DNA of 48,712 nucleotides, from assembly GCA_037176905.1 (NCBI GenBank), contig JBBBWG010027412.1, positions 1-48,712 on the forward strand. Reading direction: 5' to 3'. This DNA comes from Azolla pinnata (lineage: Eukaryota > Streptophyta > Polypodiopsida > Salviniales > Salviniaceae). Below the pieces are notes generated by a model that did no database searches, was not told the origin of the DNA, and saw only the letters and a list, made by a program, of their open reading frames with translations. This document shows positions 1 to 13,791 of the stretch, piece after piece (the stretch's first letter is position 1; every line of letters starts with the position of its first letter). The translations under genes were made by a program, and so were the position numbers.

Positions 1-12
1 TTATTAATATAC

Positions 13-1527
13 CTCGTTGGTGTGAGTAAACACTGAATGAAGCACAGAGACGGCGTCTGTATGCCTGGTGAATGATTTCGTGGATATCCCGAGGAGGCCT
101 TTGAGCTGCTGTAAGGCGATGGTGATGGCGGCGCCAGCCATGAATCCAACGATGGCAGCGTGGGAGAGGTAATCCACGATGAATCCAAGCCTGGCAATAA
201 TAGAGAAGATGAATGCAGTTTTTAATTGCGTGCTGCATGATCAGCTAGTTTCCCGAATTCAGGCCGATATTGTCATGCGGCGGAGCGTGTAAATTACATT
301 AACAGCTAGTTAAGTAGCCGGGATATAATAGAATGGCGTAATTCACCAACCAGTACTACACGCGGGGCGGATCAATCACAGGCGGAATCGATTATTATTA
401 TGAGTAATTAAGGCGAAATCGATCATATTGCAGGTAAGGTAGTGCAGGTGATTGATTAATGGATTTATAGTGAACCTGGAGAGCCCAACGAGAGCCTGGA
501 AGAGGCCGGTGAAGAAGGTGGCGGTGAAGACGAGGGCGAAGTATGCGTCCCTGTAGGCGCTGCAGTCAGCGTTGATGTACTTGGTGGAAGTGGTGTCGCA
601 GCTGGCGGTGGCCAGAAGTGGGGCGGGGAGCCCATTTCTGGCTAAGGTGCCCATGAGGATGGACACGACAGCGACGGGGCCGATGGCGATCTCGCGGGAC
701 ACTCCCAGCGCCGCATACAGCAGCGGCGGAACAAAGCTGCTGTCTGCAACAAAAATACAATACAGAGTTTGCTTGATTCCAATGTAACAGATCGCCGGCG
801 TGTATATACGTTCATGTCGACGTCCTGATCTTCAGTAGTACTAAGGGTAGCGAATTAGAGCACGTCAATGAGGAAGATCATTCGACTTACAAAGCCCGTA
901 GATGGGCGGCAATCCGGCAAGCTTGGCGTAGGCGATGCCCTGCGGGATGCTCAGGCTGCCGATGGTGAGGCCCGCGACCAGATCGTCCTTGAAGGTGCCC
1001 ACGAAGCTGTAGCCCCGGCCCCAATGCAGGACCGGGAAGATGTAGGCCAGCGCCATGAAGAAGCGCTCCTTGGGCGCCTGCTTCCGGAAGCCGCGCAACG
1101 GGCTGTCCGGGAACAACGTCTCCCGGAACGTGCTTCTCACGCCCTCCGCAAACGTCTTCCGCACGCTCTTCTGCGCCGGGTGAACGCTGGCCAGCGGATC
1201 GTGCTCCAATATATAGTTGCAGCAGCTGCCGCTGTGCTGCTGCAGGCCCGCAGCCGAGATGTGGCGATATAGATCTGCAAGATCATGATCCGTAGTGCAG
1301 CAGCCTGCTGCAGCAGCCGGCCACAGTACTGCCGCATGGGCCGCGGGAGAATTATTAGTAGTAGTAATAGTAGTAGTATTCGTGCCCTGATCATCGCCCT
1401 TGCGGCCGGCGATCATCATCGACATGATCTTAGCTGGTGCTGCTGCTGCTAGCTGCTCAACTGTACTAGCGGCGCTCGACGTCGTGTCAGGGGTCAGCGG
1501 GCTGCCGGCGTGACGCGTCGACGACAT
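13..1527 (-). CDS. SULTR: Sulfate transporter (SULTR/SLC26 family), N-terminal part, cut by window edge
   Basis: Proton-coupled sulfate transporter of a cell membrane; only the first 361 residues lie in the window. Exons are 891-1527, 476-743 and 13-190, with a canonical donor at 12-11. The start is the ATG at 1527; the reading frame is open further upstream to a TTG at 1566, but that is not a plant start. About 100 residues of low-complexity Ser/Thr/Ala leader precede the conserved block, which begins near [14 protein letters not shown]. Recognisable family segments follow: [40 protein letters not shown] and [13 protein letters not shown], then the membrane helices [20 protein letters not shown] and [17 protein letters not shown]. 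The [13 protein letters not shown] segment looks more like SULTR groups 1 and 2 than group 3, which is a judgement by eye. The C-terminal helices and STAS domain lie outside the window. The intron 2 donor (GTTCAC) is weak but keeps phase. Confidence 0.9.
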
Positions 1528-2327
1528 TCTACTCTTCCGATAATATGCCTGAACTATCTGCAGCAACTAGCTGCTAGCTGGGTTTTATTACTACTTCCGC
1601 GCTGTATATTATTACGGCTTGCATGCAGAAACCTGAAGTTAATGTGCCACATAAACAACCCGCGATACTGATCTAATTAATTATAATACAAACAAGATCG
1701 ACATCCGTGCTAATTCAATTAATACGTCAGGATCAGACCAAATATGACTGTAATCATCGCACAGAATAGCCATGGCAAGCGGACCTGTTTGATATCGGGA
1801 AATTGCTGATCACCACCGACGATGTTGTTGATAATTACCAGCTGCTACTTGCTCATCTAGTACGTCGCACCACTAGTACTCCGGACTGTTGTTGTAGAAA
1901 TTATCGATTCTATGGCCAACAATGCCCCCCGCGGCCTAATCGGATATTGATCGAAGGCGCAAATGTTGAAGTTTCCCACAGATTTCCTGAAAAGGACGTG
2001 GCCGCTGAATTAGTTGATTAATTAGGACCACCACCTAATCATTCTGATCAAATCAATTTAAAAGAGGGAACACACGGAACCAAATTATTGCAGGTAAGAA
2101 TATCATAGATCTACTAGCCGTATTTACTATTGAATACCAGCTAGGGCTGCAAGTAGCGCGTAAAATGCTGCACAAGAGGATCAGGAAGAAGGGGAGTACA
2201 ATTATTAATCAAGCCGATTTTCAAATGGCAGATTGATCAGAAGTTAGAATAGCTGGATGTGGGGCAATTAATTATATGAGGCTGCAAAATATCATGAGAC
2301 GGTTGATAAATCGGCTGCAGGTTTCCT

Positions 2328-2450
2328 AACACACGCACGCACACACGCACACACACAAGGCAGCACACACTATGTGCATTTGCATGCATGCATAGCTGTG
2401 CGTATATCCTGTGTGTGTGTGTGCGTGTGCGTGGGCGCGTGGGTGCAAGT
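2328..2450. repeat. CA/TG microsatellite region
   Basis: A run of ACAC/GCAC on the plus strand (about 2330-2355) is followed by a TGTGTG/GCGTG run (about 2410-2445). Open frames across it are rich in His/Thr/Val/Cys repeats and are artefacts. Confidence 0.85.
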
Positions 2451-2849
2451 AATGCAGTACTGGGCACAACAGCTTGAATGGCCGATATAACATATTTATA
2501 TGCATGTACATTGATGTATATACACAGTACACAAATATGGAATCCGTCGAAAGAAATCAATCGTATAATGTGCAGTTCACACAGACGTAGATAGGTGAGC
2601 CACATCCATCTTCTTGCAGTACTGTGGGTGGGTTTGACAAAGTGGTGCGCGGAGATTCCGCGCCTGTGTATTTGCATCATGATCATCAGATGGCGGACTC
2701 CCGCCCCCCCCCCTTTTGACTTGCCGCTCTTATCTCCCGTGTCAATCAATGGATCATTCAATCCTTTGGTTTCATATTGGTTCAGATCTAGTAGTCAATT
2801 ATTCTCATCATTGCTCCTCCTTACATCACCTAACGTACGTATGATGTAC

Positions 2850-2892
2850 ATGCATGCAATGCATGCATGCAATGCATGCATGCAATGCATGC
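2850..2892. repeat. 13-bp tandem repeat of ATGCATGCATGCA
   Basis: About three and a half copies of a 13-base unit made of overlapping self-complementary ATGCAT/GCATGC words. Each unit contains RY-type CATGCA motifs. The tract could form hairpins. Whether it has a regulatory role is unknown. Confidence 0.8.
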
Positions 2893-5773
2893 GTAATTAT
2901 ATCTGCTGCTAATATTCTGCTCATGCGCGTTTTCTTCTAATAATTCAGCGTTACAAGGCTTACAGACATTGGGGATTACACGACGTGATTATAAGTGGCG
3001 CTGTTGATATTCTCATTCAATTACCGCTGAAATTTCGAAGTGAGGAAATTTCTTATATCTCGATAATATAATTATGAATATTTATAATAGCTGGTCAGTG
3101 ATTTATAATATGGCAATTTACTTGCAGCTTTCAACAAATAGCGCCGAATTATAATCCTCCCCCTAGTCATAATATATATGTATGTATGTAAGGTTTTAAT
3201 CCTGATTCATGATAATATTGTCGCACCCAACCAAAGCTCTCATGAAGTTAGATCGATGCTGCAGCTTTGATCATGATCTACGATCATTTTAGGATCTGCC
3301 TGCAAAAGGTCTAATATGGATGTCTATGATCATTTTAGTACCCATTTTTACAACGATTATGCAATCCATACTCAATGTCGAATCTGCGGATCTGCAAATG
3401 CCTAATTTTGAAATTTTGTAGCAATATATTTACAGGAATATTATTACTCCCTTGATCCAATGATTACGTCTCTTGGAATGTATTAGGTTAACCATAGGCA
3501 ATGTTATAATGCTAGTGCCGCCAATATAATTGCATAATTATTGTTCTACATGATCGTCTTAAGCACTGGGTTTGTGTGGACTTCCATAACTATGTCGAAT
3601 TTGATGTGATCATAGCTTGTCATCTAGATTGGATGTTTAGGTTGCAGTACTTATAGCATGTAAATGGTATAATTTATTTTAGAAAGAGTTATACGCTCAT
3701 CTTATATATTATATGTGTGAATGATATTGTCGATATATATATATCGATTCTAAATTATCATGTGATCTTCTTGCTGACGATCAAATTGGAAGACTAAAAA
3801 AAAGGACTCCTGTCACATAACTCTGATATATATATATATCTCATGCGGATCATTGATCAATTGAGGTCCCACAAATGCAAGAAATTGGATTTGATCTATT
3901 GAGATATGCCGGGGGTTCATGAATGGTGCTAGATGTTTGGAAGATTCCCCTGGGCTAAGGGACCTTTTCCCGGAATTGGCATAAAGGGATATCCTGCAAG
4001 TTTCATAAATTTTCCTCCAACCTCAATGGAATCTCCTACGGCCATCTCTAGCTGATCAACTTACGAATACCCATAGGGTCCCATGCCGCCAATATTGTCG
4101 TATATCAATTGAATTCCTTGCAGCTATTTGTGCTGCACGATCTTCTACGAATAATAGCCAACGTTTTGCAGATTCAGCAAAACAAAAGTAATTAGAGGCT
4201 AATTGCTTTAGGGTTTAGGGTTAACGATTGAGTAAGGTAATTACAGGATAATATTGGTTTTTTTATGGTCGTGAAGGATCACTAGAGCTAGATTTGACGA
4301 CTCCAACGAAAACCATGATGGGGACACTAACTCAATCCTGATTGGTGAATGGCACTATCGAAAAATCTTAGCTGCACGATGAAACAATGCAATGGAAATT
4401 CCCAATATCATCTAATAATATTGGAGCAACTAATCTAGATGCAATCTAATTGATGATCAGGGAACCATCACCTCCTGATCTTGCTATATTGGAAACTAAG
4501 CTAGAATATACTCCATAGAAGGACATACGGGTCACCATATTCACCGATCTGCAAAGTGACGAAGAACAAAAGCAACCAATTAAAAAATAAATTTTTATTT
4601 ATTTAGGTCTTGAACTAATTACGATTTGCAGTTATTTTTACATTATTTTCACATCATTTAGGATTTTATTTTACATCTTAATTTGAATTTTGTATAGATA
4701 ATTACAAATGTAGACTTGATATAATCAATGCCGATTGTCAAATATCAAATGCCAATGCATGTAATGTTAAATTTATCCACAATTTCATCATTATGTAGGT
4801 ATTCTCACATTCCCTATTTTTAGCATATTCTCAGAGTTAAAGTTGATTGTCAAGTATCAACGAGAAAGCTAACATGTCATCAAAATAGACTAGAACAGAC
4901 ATAGTGATTAAGATATTCCTAGTAAAAATGTGTTAATTAAAAATATTCCAAACATTAGTTTGGTCAAGTTACTTATACTCGAAATAAACATAACCTACCT
5001 GAATAATCATTTTCCATTCATCTCCAAGTCATATGTGTACCAACCTTTAGGTCAGTCTTATCGAAGATCCATGTTTAGTGTCAATGAATAGCAATTGTGT
5101 ATGCTAATCAGCCAGATGAATCCACAATAGTTGATGCGAATGCACAATCACAAGTCCTTGAAGAACAAAATAGGGGCCACTATGGACAACTTGGAGGTCA
5201 GCTAAATAACACACTTTTAATTTGAGTTGTATTAAGATAGGTTATAAATGCTTTGAGCTCTGACTCCAAATCATATTTTAGATTGGAAAGCAGATCGGCA
5301 CCATCTTAATCTAGATCAATCAGGCAATCATAGAGTCAATGTTCTGATAATCTATCCATGTTCTTTTTCTCATGAAATGCATCCAGAAAATCACCATGTT
5401 TGACAAGATTGGAATCAACACTACTTGACTATATTTGAATATAAGCTACGGTGCAAAGTAATTGGGTCAAGATATCCCATTGTACAAACACGTGAGCATA
5501 ATAACAACACATAGTGAACCTGAAGGGACATGCTGAGAATCGAAGTTGACACTACTCGATTGAACATGAGGGCAGACATGTGAGCATTTAGGGAATACAT
5601 AATCGACCTTTAAGGTGTGTGTTAAGAATCGAGGTTAACAAGTATGTGGACAAGTGCTTGTGGAGGCAAAGACATTGCGCGTGATTAAACTTCTTTGGCT
5701 AACTTATCTGGAAAGTTTTATGTGTGTATGCGCGTGTACATACATATATGATGTCTAGCTAGTTGTTAACAAA

Positions 5774-5945
5774 GATGCACAAAACATTTGCCCAAATGCT
5801 ATTCTTCATTGCATGAGAAAAATAGTAATAGCTTTCACTGCTGCTCGGAAGTGTAACATGATGCAGAAAACATTTGCCCAAATGCTATTCTTCATTGCAT
5901 GAGAAAAATAGTAATAGCTTTCACTTTTGCTCGGAAGTGTAACAT
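5774..5945. repeat. 86-bp tandem duplication
   Basis: Two head-to-tail copies, 5774-5859 and 5860-5945, differ at about three positions by eye. No gene is evident in them. The near-identity indicates a recent duplication. Confidence 0.92.
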
Positions 5946-5990
5946 ATATCATAAGGCCACAATTTGGATAGGATAGTCTTTGTGAGAATC

Positions 5991-6036
5991 ATATATATAT
6001 ATATATATATTTATTTATTTATATTTATATTTATAT
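5991..6036. repeat. TA dinucleotide and TTTATT/TTTATA tract
   Basis: About ten TA units run directly into repeats of TTTA and TTATAT. This is simple sequence with no coding content. Confidence 0.85.
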
Positions 6037-6641
6037 GTCTTGAAGGCTAATTTCAATTCATATTGATTTCCATGTTCTATAAGTTGCAATCTCGGAACAC
6101 ACTCCCTGGAAAGTGATAAAGTGATGAAAGTATTTTCGTTGCTTGATCGCGAATCGATCATATGGTAGGACATAACCAAGCAACGGTTAGCTCCAGCTAA
6201 TCCTTGACTATTTGAATGGTTTGCCCTACAACGCATTCAAACAATTCGAATGGCAAAATGGTTCCATTCAGGTTGTGGGGTTTGGAATGTTCAGTTTAGC
6301 TACAAGGCTCGTGATCAATTTACCGTGTATCTCTAATCACCTCATGGATGAGTAATGTAGCAATGGCTTAATCTCGCAGAATCTCGAAACATATAACATT
6401 TGCTAAATCGTCTGATAATAAACAAATATTACATGCAATATTCATTTCACATGAAATCAATACAAAGGGAAAGAGGGAGAGGGCTATTTCGGGAATATTT
6501 GAAAACAATCGCCACTCTCTTGCAGACCCTATTTGCTTAGCACAGTCGCATTGCTCACTCTCTCTCTTTCTCTCATCTACTCGGGCACAGACGGGAGGAA
6601 GGACCCCGCTTTGTTTGGATCTTCTCTCTTATTCGGGTATC

Positions 6642-9600
6642 ATGTCGAGAAGCCCAGAGACAGGTGTGTACTTCATCCTATTCTTCCCCGTTGTTTGTCA
6701 CCGTCGTTTCCTGCACGTTGGGACCGTCTCAAAAGCAGTGTAGCTTCAAATATAGGTTTTGCTGCTAATACACTGGCCGAGTCCATCCATCTTTCCACAT
6801 CTCTTCACAAATATACGTGGAGACACACATACATATCCATTTTAGTTCATGTTTGTAGTACATGTCCTGATTGTGATAATAATCCATTAAAGTTTGGCTT
6901 GTGTGTCAAGGTATGCAAACATCACAAATGCATATGTTTGACTGTAGAAATTAACACATACATTGCTCACGATCAATATATGAATGACACTCTGATTAAG
7001 AATCCATGTATTTAAGGTATACATCACTGCAGAAATACCATGCTATAACCAGAATTTGCAGGTTTTTCTATTGCATTTCAAGGATGCAACTGCTGAATTT
7101 TACAAAGGTTACAGATTGAGAATGGAAAACTTTACAGTTTGAGAATGGAAAAGGTTACAGTTTGAGGATGGAGAAAGGGATGTTTTTTTTCCAAACACAC
7201 ATGTTTCCCTACTTCCTTTTATATTAATAAACTCAATCTCACTCTAGATTGCGAAGAACTTTTCTTTGTATTTTTCATTATCGCATGGCTTTGTAGCCTT
7301 TGGTTGTTGAATTTACACTATGTTTCCTAACTACTTTACGAGTAAGAAGGAAGGATCGACTTTGTTTTATAATAATTACATTATTTCTTAGTCTTTGAAT
7401 ATAAATCTAACTGAAAAACCTCGCTCATTGACCAAATGCAGGCTCTTGTAGAACTCCACAACCTGGAAAAAGGAACGTGCTTGTGACATCTGCTCTACCT
7501 TATGTCAATAACGTCCCTCACCTGGGAAATATCATCGGATGTAAAGCTCAAAGATTTTTATTTGCTTTACCAAGTTCTTTGTTATGACGTGTACATGTAT
7601 GGGATGTCAACCTATTTTATGGTATAAAAGTATTACCAGATGTCGGGCTGAAAGATATTGAAGGCTGATTCTGTTTGTACTGATGTGAAGGATTTGATTG
7701 CTATAAAAGAATAATGATGAAAATCCAGATTTTTCATTGTTATTGTATGATACGATTCACATCAACTTGAGATGAATCGTTATTGTTGAAAAGTCATGCT
7801 AAAGCTACGATTTGTGCAGGTGTGTTGAGTGCTGATGTATACGCACGCTATTGTCGTCTTCGGGATTACAATGTTATCTATATGTGTGGCACTGATGAAT
7901 ATGGGACAGCTACTGAAACCAAGGCCATGGAGGAGAAACTTACTCCTCGAGAAATCTGTGATAAGTAAGAACAAATTTCATTGTATTTAAACTTGGCCTA
8001 CAGGAATACTTTTATATCAAAATAGATTTTTGTATTTTTGTATCTACACATACTTACATGTGTATATATATTCCTACATTTACACATGCATTTTTGCATC
8101 ACGTGGTATTGTTCTCAGTAAATTCTACTTGTGTCGAATTCTGTCACTTGATATGAAGCCTAACCCATATGCTCTTTCATAATCTTGTCATAATTTCAGG
8201 TATCATGCAATCCACAAGGAGATATATGAATGGTTTGATATCAAATTTGACAAATTCGGTAGAACCTCCACTAATGAACAGACTGAAATTTGTCAAAAGA
8301 TTTTCTTAAGACTGCTTGAGCAGAACAGACTAATTGAAGACAAGATAGAGCAGGCACTTTTTCTTATTTCATCACTATAAAATGTTTCATATAATTTGCT
8401 ACGTTTTGGAACGTTTCATTCTGGTCATGCTATTATGTTTGAGATTTGCTACTTCTTACTATTTTCCACTACTTCTGTGGTTTTTTGAGCAGCTTTACTG
8501 CAACAATTGCACACGCTTTTTAGCAGACAGATTCGTGGTGGGTGTTTGCCCTAGCTGTGGTCATGATAATGCTAGGGGTGACCAGTGTGAGCTGTGTGGC
8601 AAGTTGTTAAATCCTACAGAGCTCGTGGATCCAAAATGCAAGGTATAAGAGATGACACTTTAATGTCTTAACAAGGAATAAAGTGATCCATGGAATCTTA
8701 AAAAGTTCCTCCTTTTTCTATGGAACTATATTTCAGATTTTTTCAGACTTGATGGGGTAGTTTTGATTTCAGAGATATCAAGGGAAGAATGCATGCTTGC
8801 GTAGTGTTGCTGGTTATAGTTATGTTTTTCCTGGAGTGAAAAGGCTCAATAATTAGCTGATATGCCATGCATCACACTCCATAACTTTGGCATATCATCG
8901 CACATACATGGATTAATCATGTTTTTAATCAAGTAGTTTTCAGTCTTCTGTTTCTAGATTGAGAGGTAATATCAGCTTTCACACTGTAGTTGCAAAATGC
9001 TTAGTAATAAAAAGTGTGGTTTTAAAGAATGATTGGTTTTATTTTTAACCCAAAACGGCACAGCCTACAGATATTTTGGGGAAAGTATATCTCCTTTCTT
9101 TGAAGTAGCAGTAGTTTCAGAATCTCAGCATAGTCTGAAAAGTTCATACAAAGTTTTCCTGGGGTTCATTACATCCTCCTATCTATTGTTGAGATTTTTC
9201 AGTCAAATCAACTTAATAAAGTCTAAAACTAAATTAAATGTTATATTTCACGATGAGCCAATGATCATATACAGATTGGGGCTGAGGTAAAGTGGTTCAT
9301 ATACCAAACATTGGAGAATTTGTGTTACAGCTCGACCCTGTATCTTGATTTAGCATTGCCATGATTAGTCCTAGTGTGGCTAAATTGCTAGGTCTCTTTT
9401 CATCTTCTCGTGAGAAATATAAGGAAACTGGTGCCTTCTCATTCCTGTTTTGCCAATAGCGTAATTCATTCTTTCTACCAAAAGTGAATAAGAAAAGAAT
9501 GTTTGTTTTACAATTGCAGGTTTGCAGCCATAGTCCATGTGTCAAAGAAACTGAACATCTGTTTCTTGACCTCCCCAAACTCAAAGATCAGCTAGAAAAG

Positions 9601-12600
9601 TATGTGAACGACACTTCTACTTCTGGTGGATGGAGTGCAAACTCTGTGCAGACGACAAATGCATGGATTAGAGATGGATTGAAACCACGGTGCATTACTC
9701 GTGATTTGAAATGGGGGGTTCCAGTACCCCTGGAGAAATACAAGGATAAGGTTAGCAGATTAATTGTACACTCATAACTCTTAAACTTTTGTGTGATCCT
9801 TTGTACCTCAAATTTCAGGTATTTTATGTCTGGTTTGATGCGCCCATTGGCTATATATCTATCACTGCAACTTACACTGCAGAGTGGACGAAATGGTGGC
9901 AACCAGAAGAGAATGTAGAGCTTGTGCAGTTTATGGGGAAAGATAATGTTCCTTTCCACACTGTATGGCGCCAAACTTTTACTAAAATTCTATATTTGAA
10001 AAGATTTAGTGTTGACTGCATAATGTAACAGGTTATATTTCCATGCACGTTAATTGGTACTGGCGATCCTTGGGTCTTGATGAGAACAATAAGTGTCACA
10101 GAATACCTCAATTATGAATCAGGTTTCGTGCACTTTTACAAAATTTGAACTTTTCATCTATATTTCATTATCATATATAAGGTTAGCTTTCTGTATACAT
10201 GTAGATCTCGCTTGGTTGCTGCATGATTTTCTTATTAACTACTTCACATCTATGTATGATACGTTGCGTGGAGGTAATGATTTTGGCACCCATTCCTTTG
10301 CAGGAAAATTCTCCAAGACAAAAGGGATAGGTATATTTGGAAATGATGCCAAGACTACTAGCATTCCAGTTGAAGTATGGCGCTATTATCTGCTAACCAA
10401 CCGGCCTGAGGTATTTTATAGGGCCTGCTTTTTTCTGTTATCGACAGGTGTAAATGTATTGGGTTTGAAACTTACATAATCTGGCTCGTCAATGCAGATC
10501 TCTGATACTTTGTTTACATGGTCTGATCTTCAAGCAAAGCAGAATAATGAGCTTCTAAAAAACCTGGGCAATTTTGTGCATAGATGTCTATCTTTTGTTG
10601 CTAAGCCTCTAGGTATACATGTTCAACTTCATTCTTTCTTTGCATTTATTATTTTTTAGGTTGATTAATGATAGATGCTTTATCTGGATTGAACTTTAAC
10701 AGGTGAAGGTTATGGTGGTGTAATACCAGACCAAAAAGGGTGCGAGCACCACAGATTGACAGTTGAATTGATATCGAAAATAGAGGAGAATGCGCTACAG
10801 TATATCGAGGCAATGGAAAAGGTGGCACCACGTATCTCTGGTAAAACTTTTTATTTCTTCTCGACAGTCATGTAATGACAATTATGTGATGATGTTTATT
10901 ACACAGGTGTCCTTAAAGAAAGGGCTCAAGATTGCTATGACTATTTCTAGTCTTGGCAATTTGTACTTACAGGTTAGACAAGGTGTAGCTTGTAATTTTG
11001 AGGAACTCTATATTCAACTCCTTCCGATTGATCTCATGATATTTGAAACAGGATAGCAAATTCTGGAAGCTCTACCGTGATGATGCAGAAAGCTGTGCCA
11101 TAGTAATAAGAACTGCAACAAGCATTGTGCTGCTGCTTGCTATCCTTTTGGAACCATTTATGCCATCCTTTTCTCAGAAGGTATGTCTTTTGACATTGTA
11201 GTTTTATGAGGGCCCTTAAGCCTTGCAAGGGATTTCATTAGTATGTCACATTCTCTAGGTACTTTTACAACTGAATCTACCACAATCAAGTCTTTCACTC
11301 TCTGAAGAGGCTGGGATCTTGCAAAAGGTCAAGGAACTCTATTATCTAATCCCTGGTGGGCATGAGATTGGAAAACCTGAGCCTTTATTTTTCGAATTGG
11401 TAAGGTGCTCTTAAACATGGGTTACTGTTCTGCGTTAGAGTATTCATATTTGATAGTATCTATAAATTTTCTGGAGCAGAAAGATGATGAAGTAGAAGAA
11501 TACAGGCAAAGATTTGCTGGAAGCCAGGCTGAACGTGCAGACAGAGAAGCTGAGGCTGTCCTTTTGGCAAAAGCCCAGGCAGTTGCTATTTCTGGCAAGC
11601 TTGAAACTTTGAACTTTAAGGTATTCAATAACAATTTTGATGGGGAACAACATTGCTGACCTGTGGAAATTTCAGGTGCGAACGAAGGGAAGTCCAGCAA
11701 AGGATCAATCAATGCAAAAAAGAAAACTGATGTGAAGGATCTGACGGATTTACCTATTGACATTTCAAGGTTAGACATCCGAGTGGGAATTATTACGAAG
11801 GTGAAAAAGCACCCCGATGCAGATTCCTTGTATGTTGAAGAGATTGATGTCGGTGAGCCCACACCTAGAACTGTTGTCAGCGGTCTAGTAAAATACATAC
11901 CATTGGAAGCCATGCAGGTAAAGTTTTATTTAGATGTTAAAATCTGATCCTAAAATGTGAGGTGTAGTAAGGCATTGCATAATATATTTTGGTTTTCCTG
12001 CTGATGATCTTGAAGGTTAATCCTGCAGTGTGATGTATAAGGCATTTCCAAAGGTTTTGGGTTTTCAGCATGTGTATATGTGCTTTCAATTTGCACCTAG
12101 ATTGAGTTCAATGGCAGTTATTCCAAAACTAATGGTTTCGACAGAGCACATGTATATTTGCAGAATTTTGTAACTACATGTATTTGTGAACCAGCTATAG
12201 CATATTATCACTTGTGAACCATTTCTGTGGTGAACATAGTTCTGGATATACATATGTTTCTTCAATTTATGCATTTTAACATTAGCCTTACAATATGCAT
12301 GTAGGGAATCTCCAAAAGTAATGATTTTGTCAAAGTATGTATGCTTTTAATTTGAGCAGAAGTTTGTGAATACCATGTGTTTGTATGCCAATTATTGCAT
12401 GTTGTCACTTTTGCCTTGAAACCCCACACCTACATCTCCAGTGACTTGTCCTGCATATCTCAGATTAATGAATGTCGGTAATGCACTTAAAAAAAACATA
12501 TCAATTTTAGGGTTTAGGGTTTTAATTGTATACATCAAAATGCTGTAGTTGACTGTTCCCTTCAAATGTTGTAGGGGCGGAAAGTATGTGTACTATGCAA

Positions 12601-13791
12601 TCTGAAACCGGCTACTATGAGAGGAATCAAATCTCAAGCTATGGTTCTTGCTGCCTCCAATGCTGAGCATACAACTGTAAGTATGCTTACTCAATACCTT
12701 TAGGTTGATATTTATTGAGGAAATGCACATACCCCTCATTGATAGAGATTATTGCTGGTCAACAATTCCATTTCTACCTAGGATGAGAGAAAGAGAGAGG
12801 GAGTGCCAGGAGGAACAGAAGGAAGAAAGTTAGAGAGATTAACGTGATCTTAGTCTACTATAAGACTTGATTCTGATTCCTATACTTTTGAAGTTTGATT
12901 AAACGTTGGCCAAAATAACGGAGGTCAGATGTTTCCATATTGTGTGGAAGAGGGACAGGTTGCATAAAGAGTTCCATGATTTGCTAATTCCTATTCTTTG
13001 AATTGTCCAAAGTCACTGGGGATACTCCTCCCCCATCTTATGCCGAATGGTTATATATATTCTATAAAGAGTGACATGCTAACCTATGATGTCCTTGTAG
13101 GGTGTATTACTGCCTGAGCATCTTATTTGCTAATATAGGTTTTAATCCTATACCTTAAAAGCTCAAACCAGTGCTGGCCGGGAGATTCTCCATCTTGTCT
13201 GAAAGTGTCACAAATTCTATAAACAGTAGCATAGTTCTCTATGATATTGTTGTAGAATGGGCATTTGCATGGAGTATTCCTCACCCCGAGCTTTTCCTAC
13301 TGAACATGTGAAGTCAGTCAGTTACTAGTCAGCGGCAGAGAAGGTGGGCATGGTAGGGTCTTATCTCTTCTACCTCGACATGATATATAGAACTCTTTGC
13401 TTAGGAATGTCCTGCATGAGGATCCTTAATTGGATGTTTTTGAACAAGCAGAATTTGAAATACAACTATTTGAGAAATGTTATGAAAAATGGGGATGTCT
13501 TGGTTTCTTCTTGGTCATTCTTTGTGTGAACATAGTCATGATATTATATTATGCTTGCAGGTTGAGCTAGTGTGCCCTCCTGAAGGCGCCGTGGCTGGGG
13601 AGAGGGTAACTTTTCCTGGTTATGATGGAGAGGCGGATGATATGCTGAACCCCAAGAAGAAGATCTGGGAAACAGTCCAAGTCGATTTACATACAAACGA
13701 TGAGCTTTTGGCATGCTACAAGGGCATCCCTTTCACTACAACTTCTGGTGTTTGCACCGTTTCCTCCATTGTCAATGGTTCCATCAAATAA
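6642..13791 (+). CDS. MetRS: Cytosolic methionyl-tRNA synthetase with C-terminal EMAPII-like tRNA-binding domain
   Basis: Class I synthetase that charges tRNA-Met. Eighteen exons: 6642-6663, 7442-7540, 7820-7964, 8200-8353, 8493-8642, 9520-9750, 9819-9962, 10032-10122, 10304-10410, 10498-10612, 10703-10821, 10907-10972, 11052-11180, 11259-11399, 11480-11594, 11676-11917, 12575-12676, 13561-13791. They join in phase to 800 residues, close to the roughly 800 usual for plants. The HIGH motif is HLGN (34-37). A Zn-knuckle region with CNNC, CPSC and CELC pairs follows. The KMSKS loop reads KFSKT (about 347-351). The anticodon-binding helical domain follows. A Lys-rich linker (about 615-635) precedes the tRNA-binding OB domain beginning RLDIRVG (about 641) and ending in NGSIK. 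The first exon is only 22 bases; I chose its ATG because it alone gives a phase-matched leader (MSRSPETG). Introns 4 and 15 have GC donors. No transit peptide is apparent, so a cytosolic location is inferred. Confidence 0.96.

Larger units (their letters stand above)
1528..6641. other. Intergenic region between divergent SULTR and MetRS genes
   Basis: AT-rich, with no open frame that resembles a known protein. It holds a CA/TG microsatellite, a 13-bp ATGCATGC repeat, an 86-bp tandem duplication and TA/TTTA tracts, all listed separately. Both flanking genes point away from it, so it should contain both promoters, but I cannot place a TATA box or start site with confidence. The stretch 3000-5700 may include decayed transposon sequence. 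I see no terminal repeats or coding remnants that would prove it. Confidence 0.6.

Noticed and set aside
4200-4222. TTTAGGGTTTAGGG at 4208 and a similar word near 12512
   Set aside because: Two-unit telomere-like words are frequent in plant DNA and too short to be called repeats.
6533-7015. 160-residue plus-strand frame starting before the MetRS first exon
   Set aside because: It runs through the exon 1 donor into intron 1, is not in the synthetase frame and has no recognisable domain.
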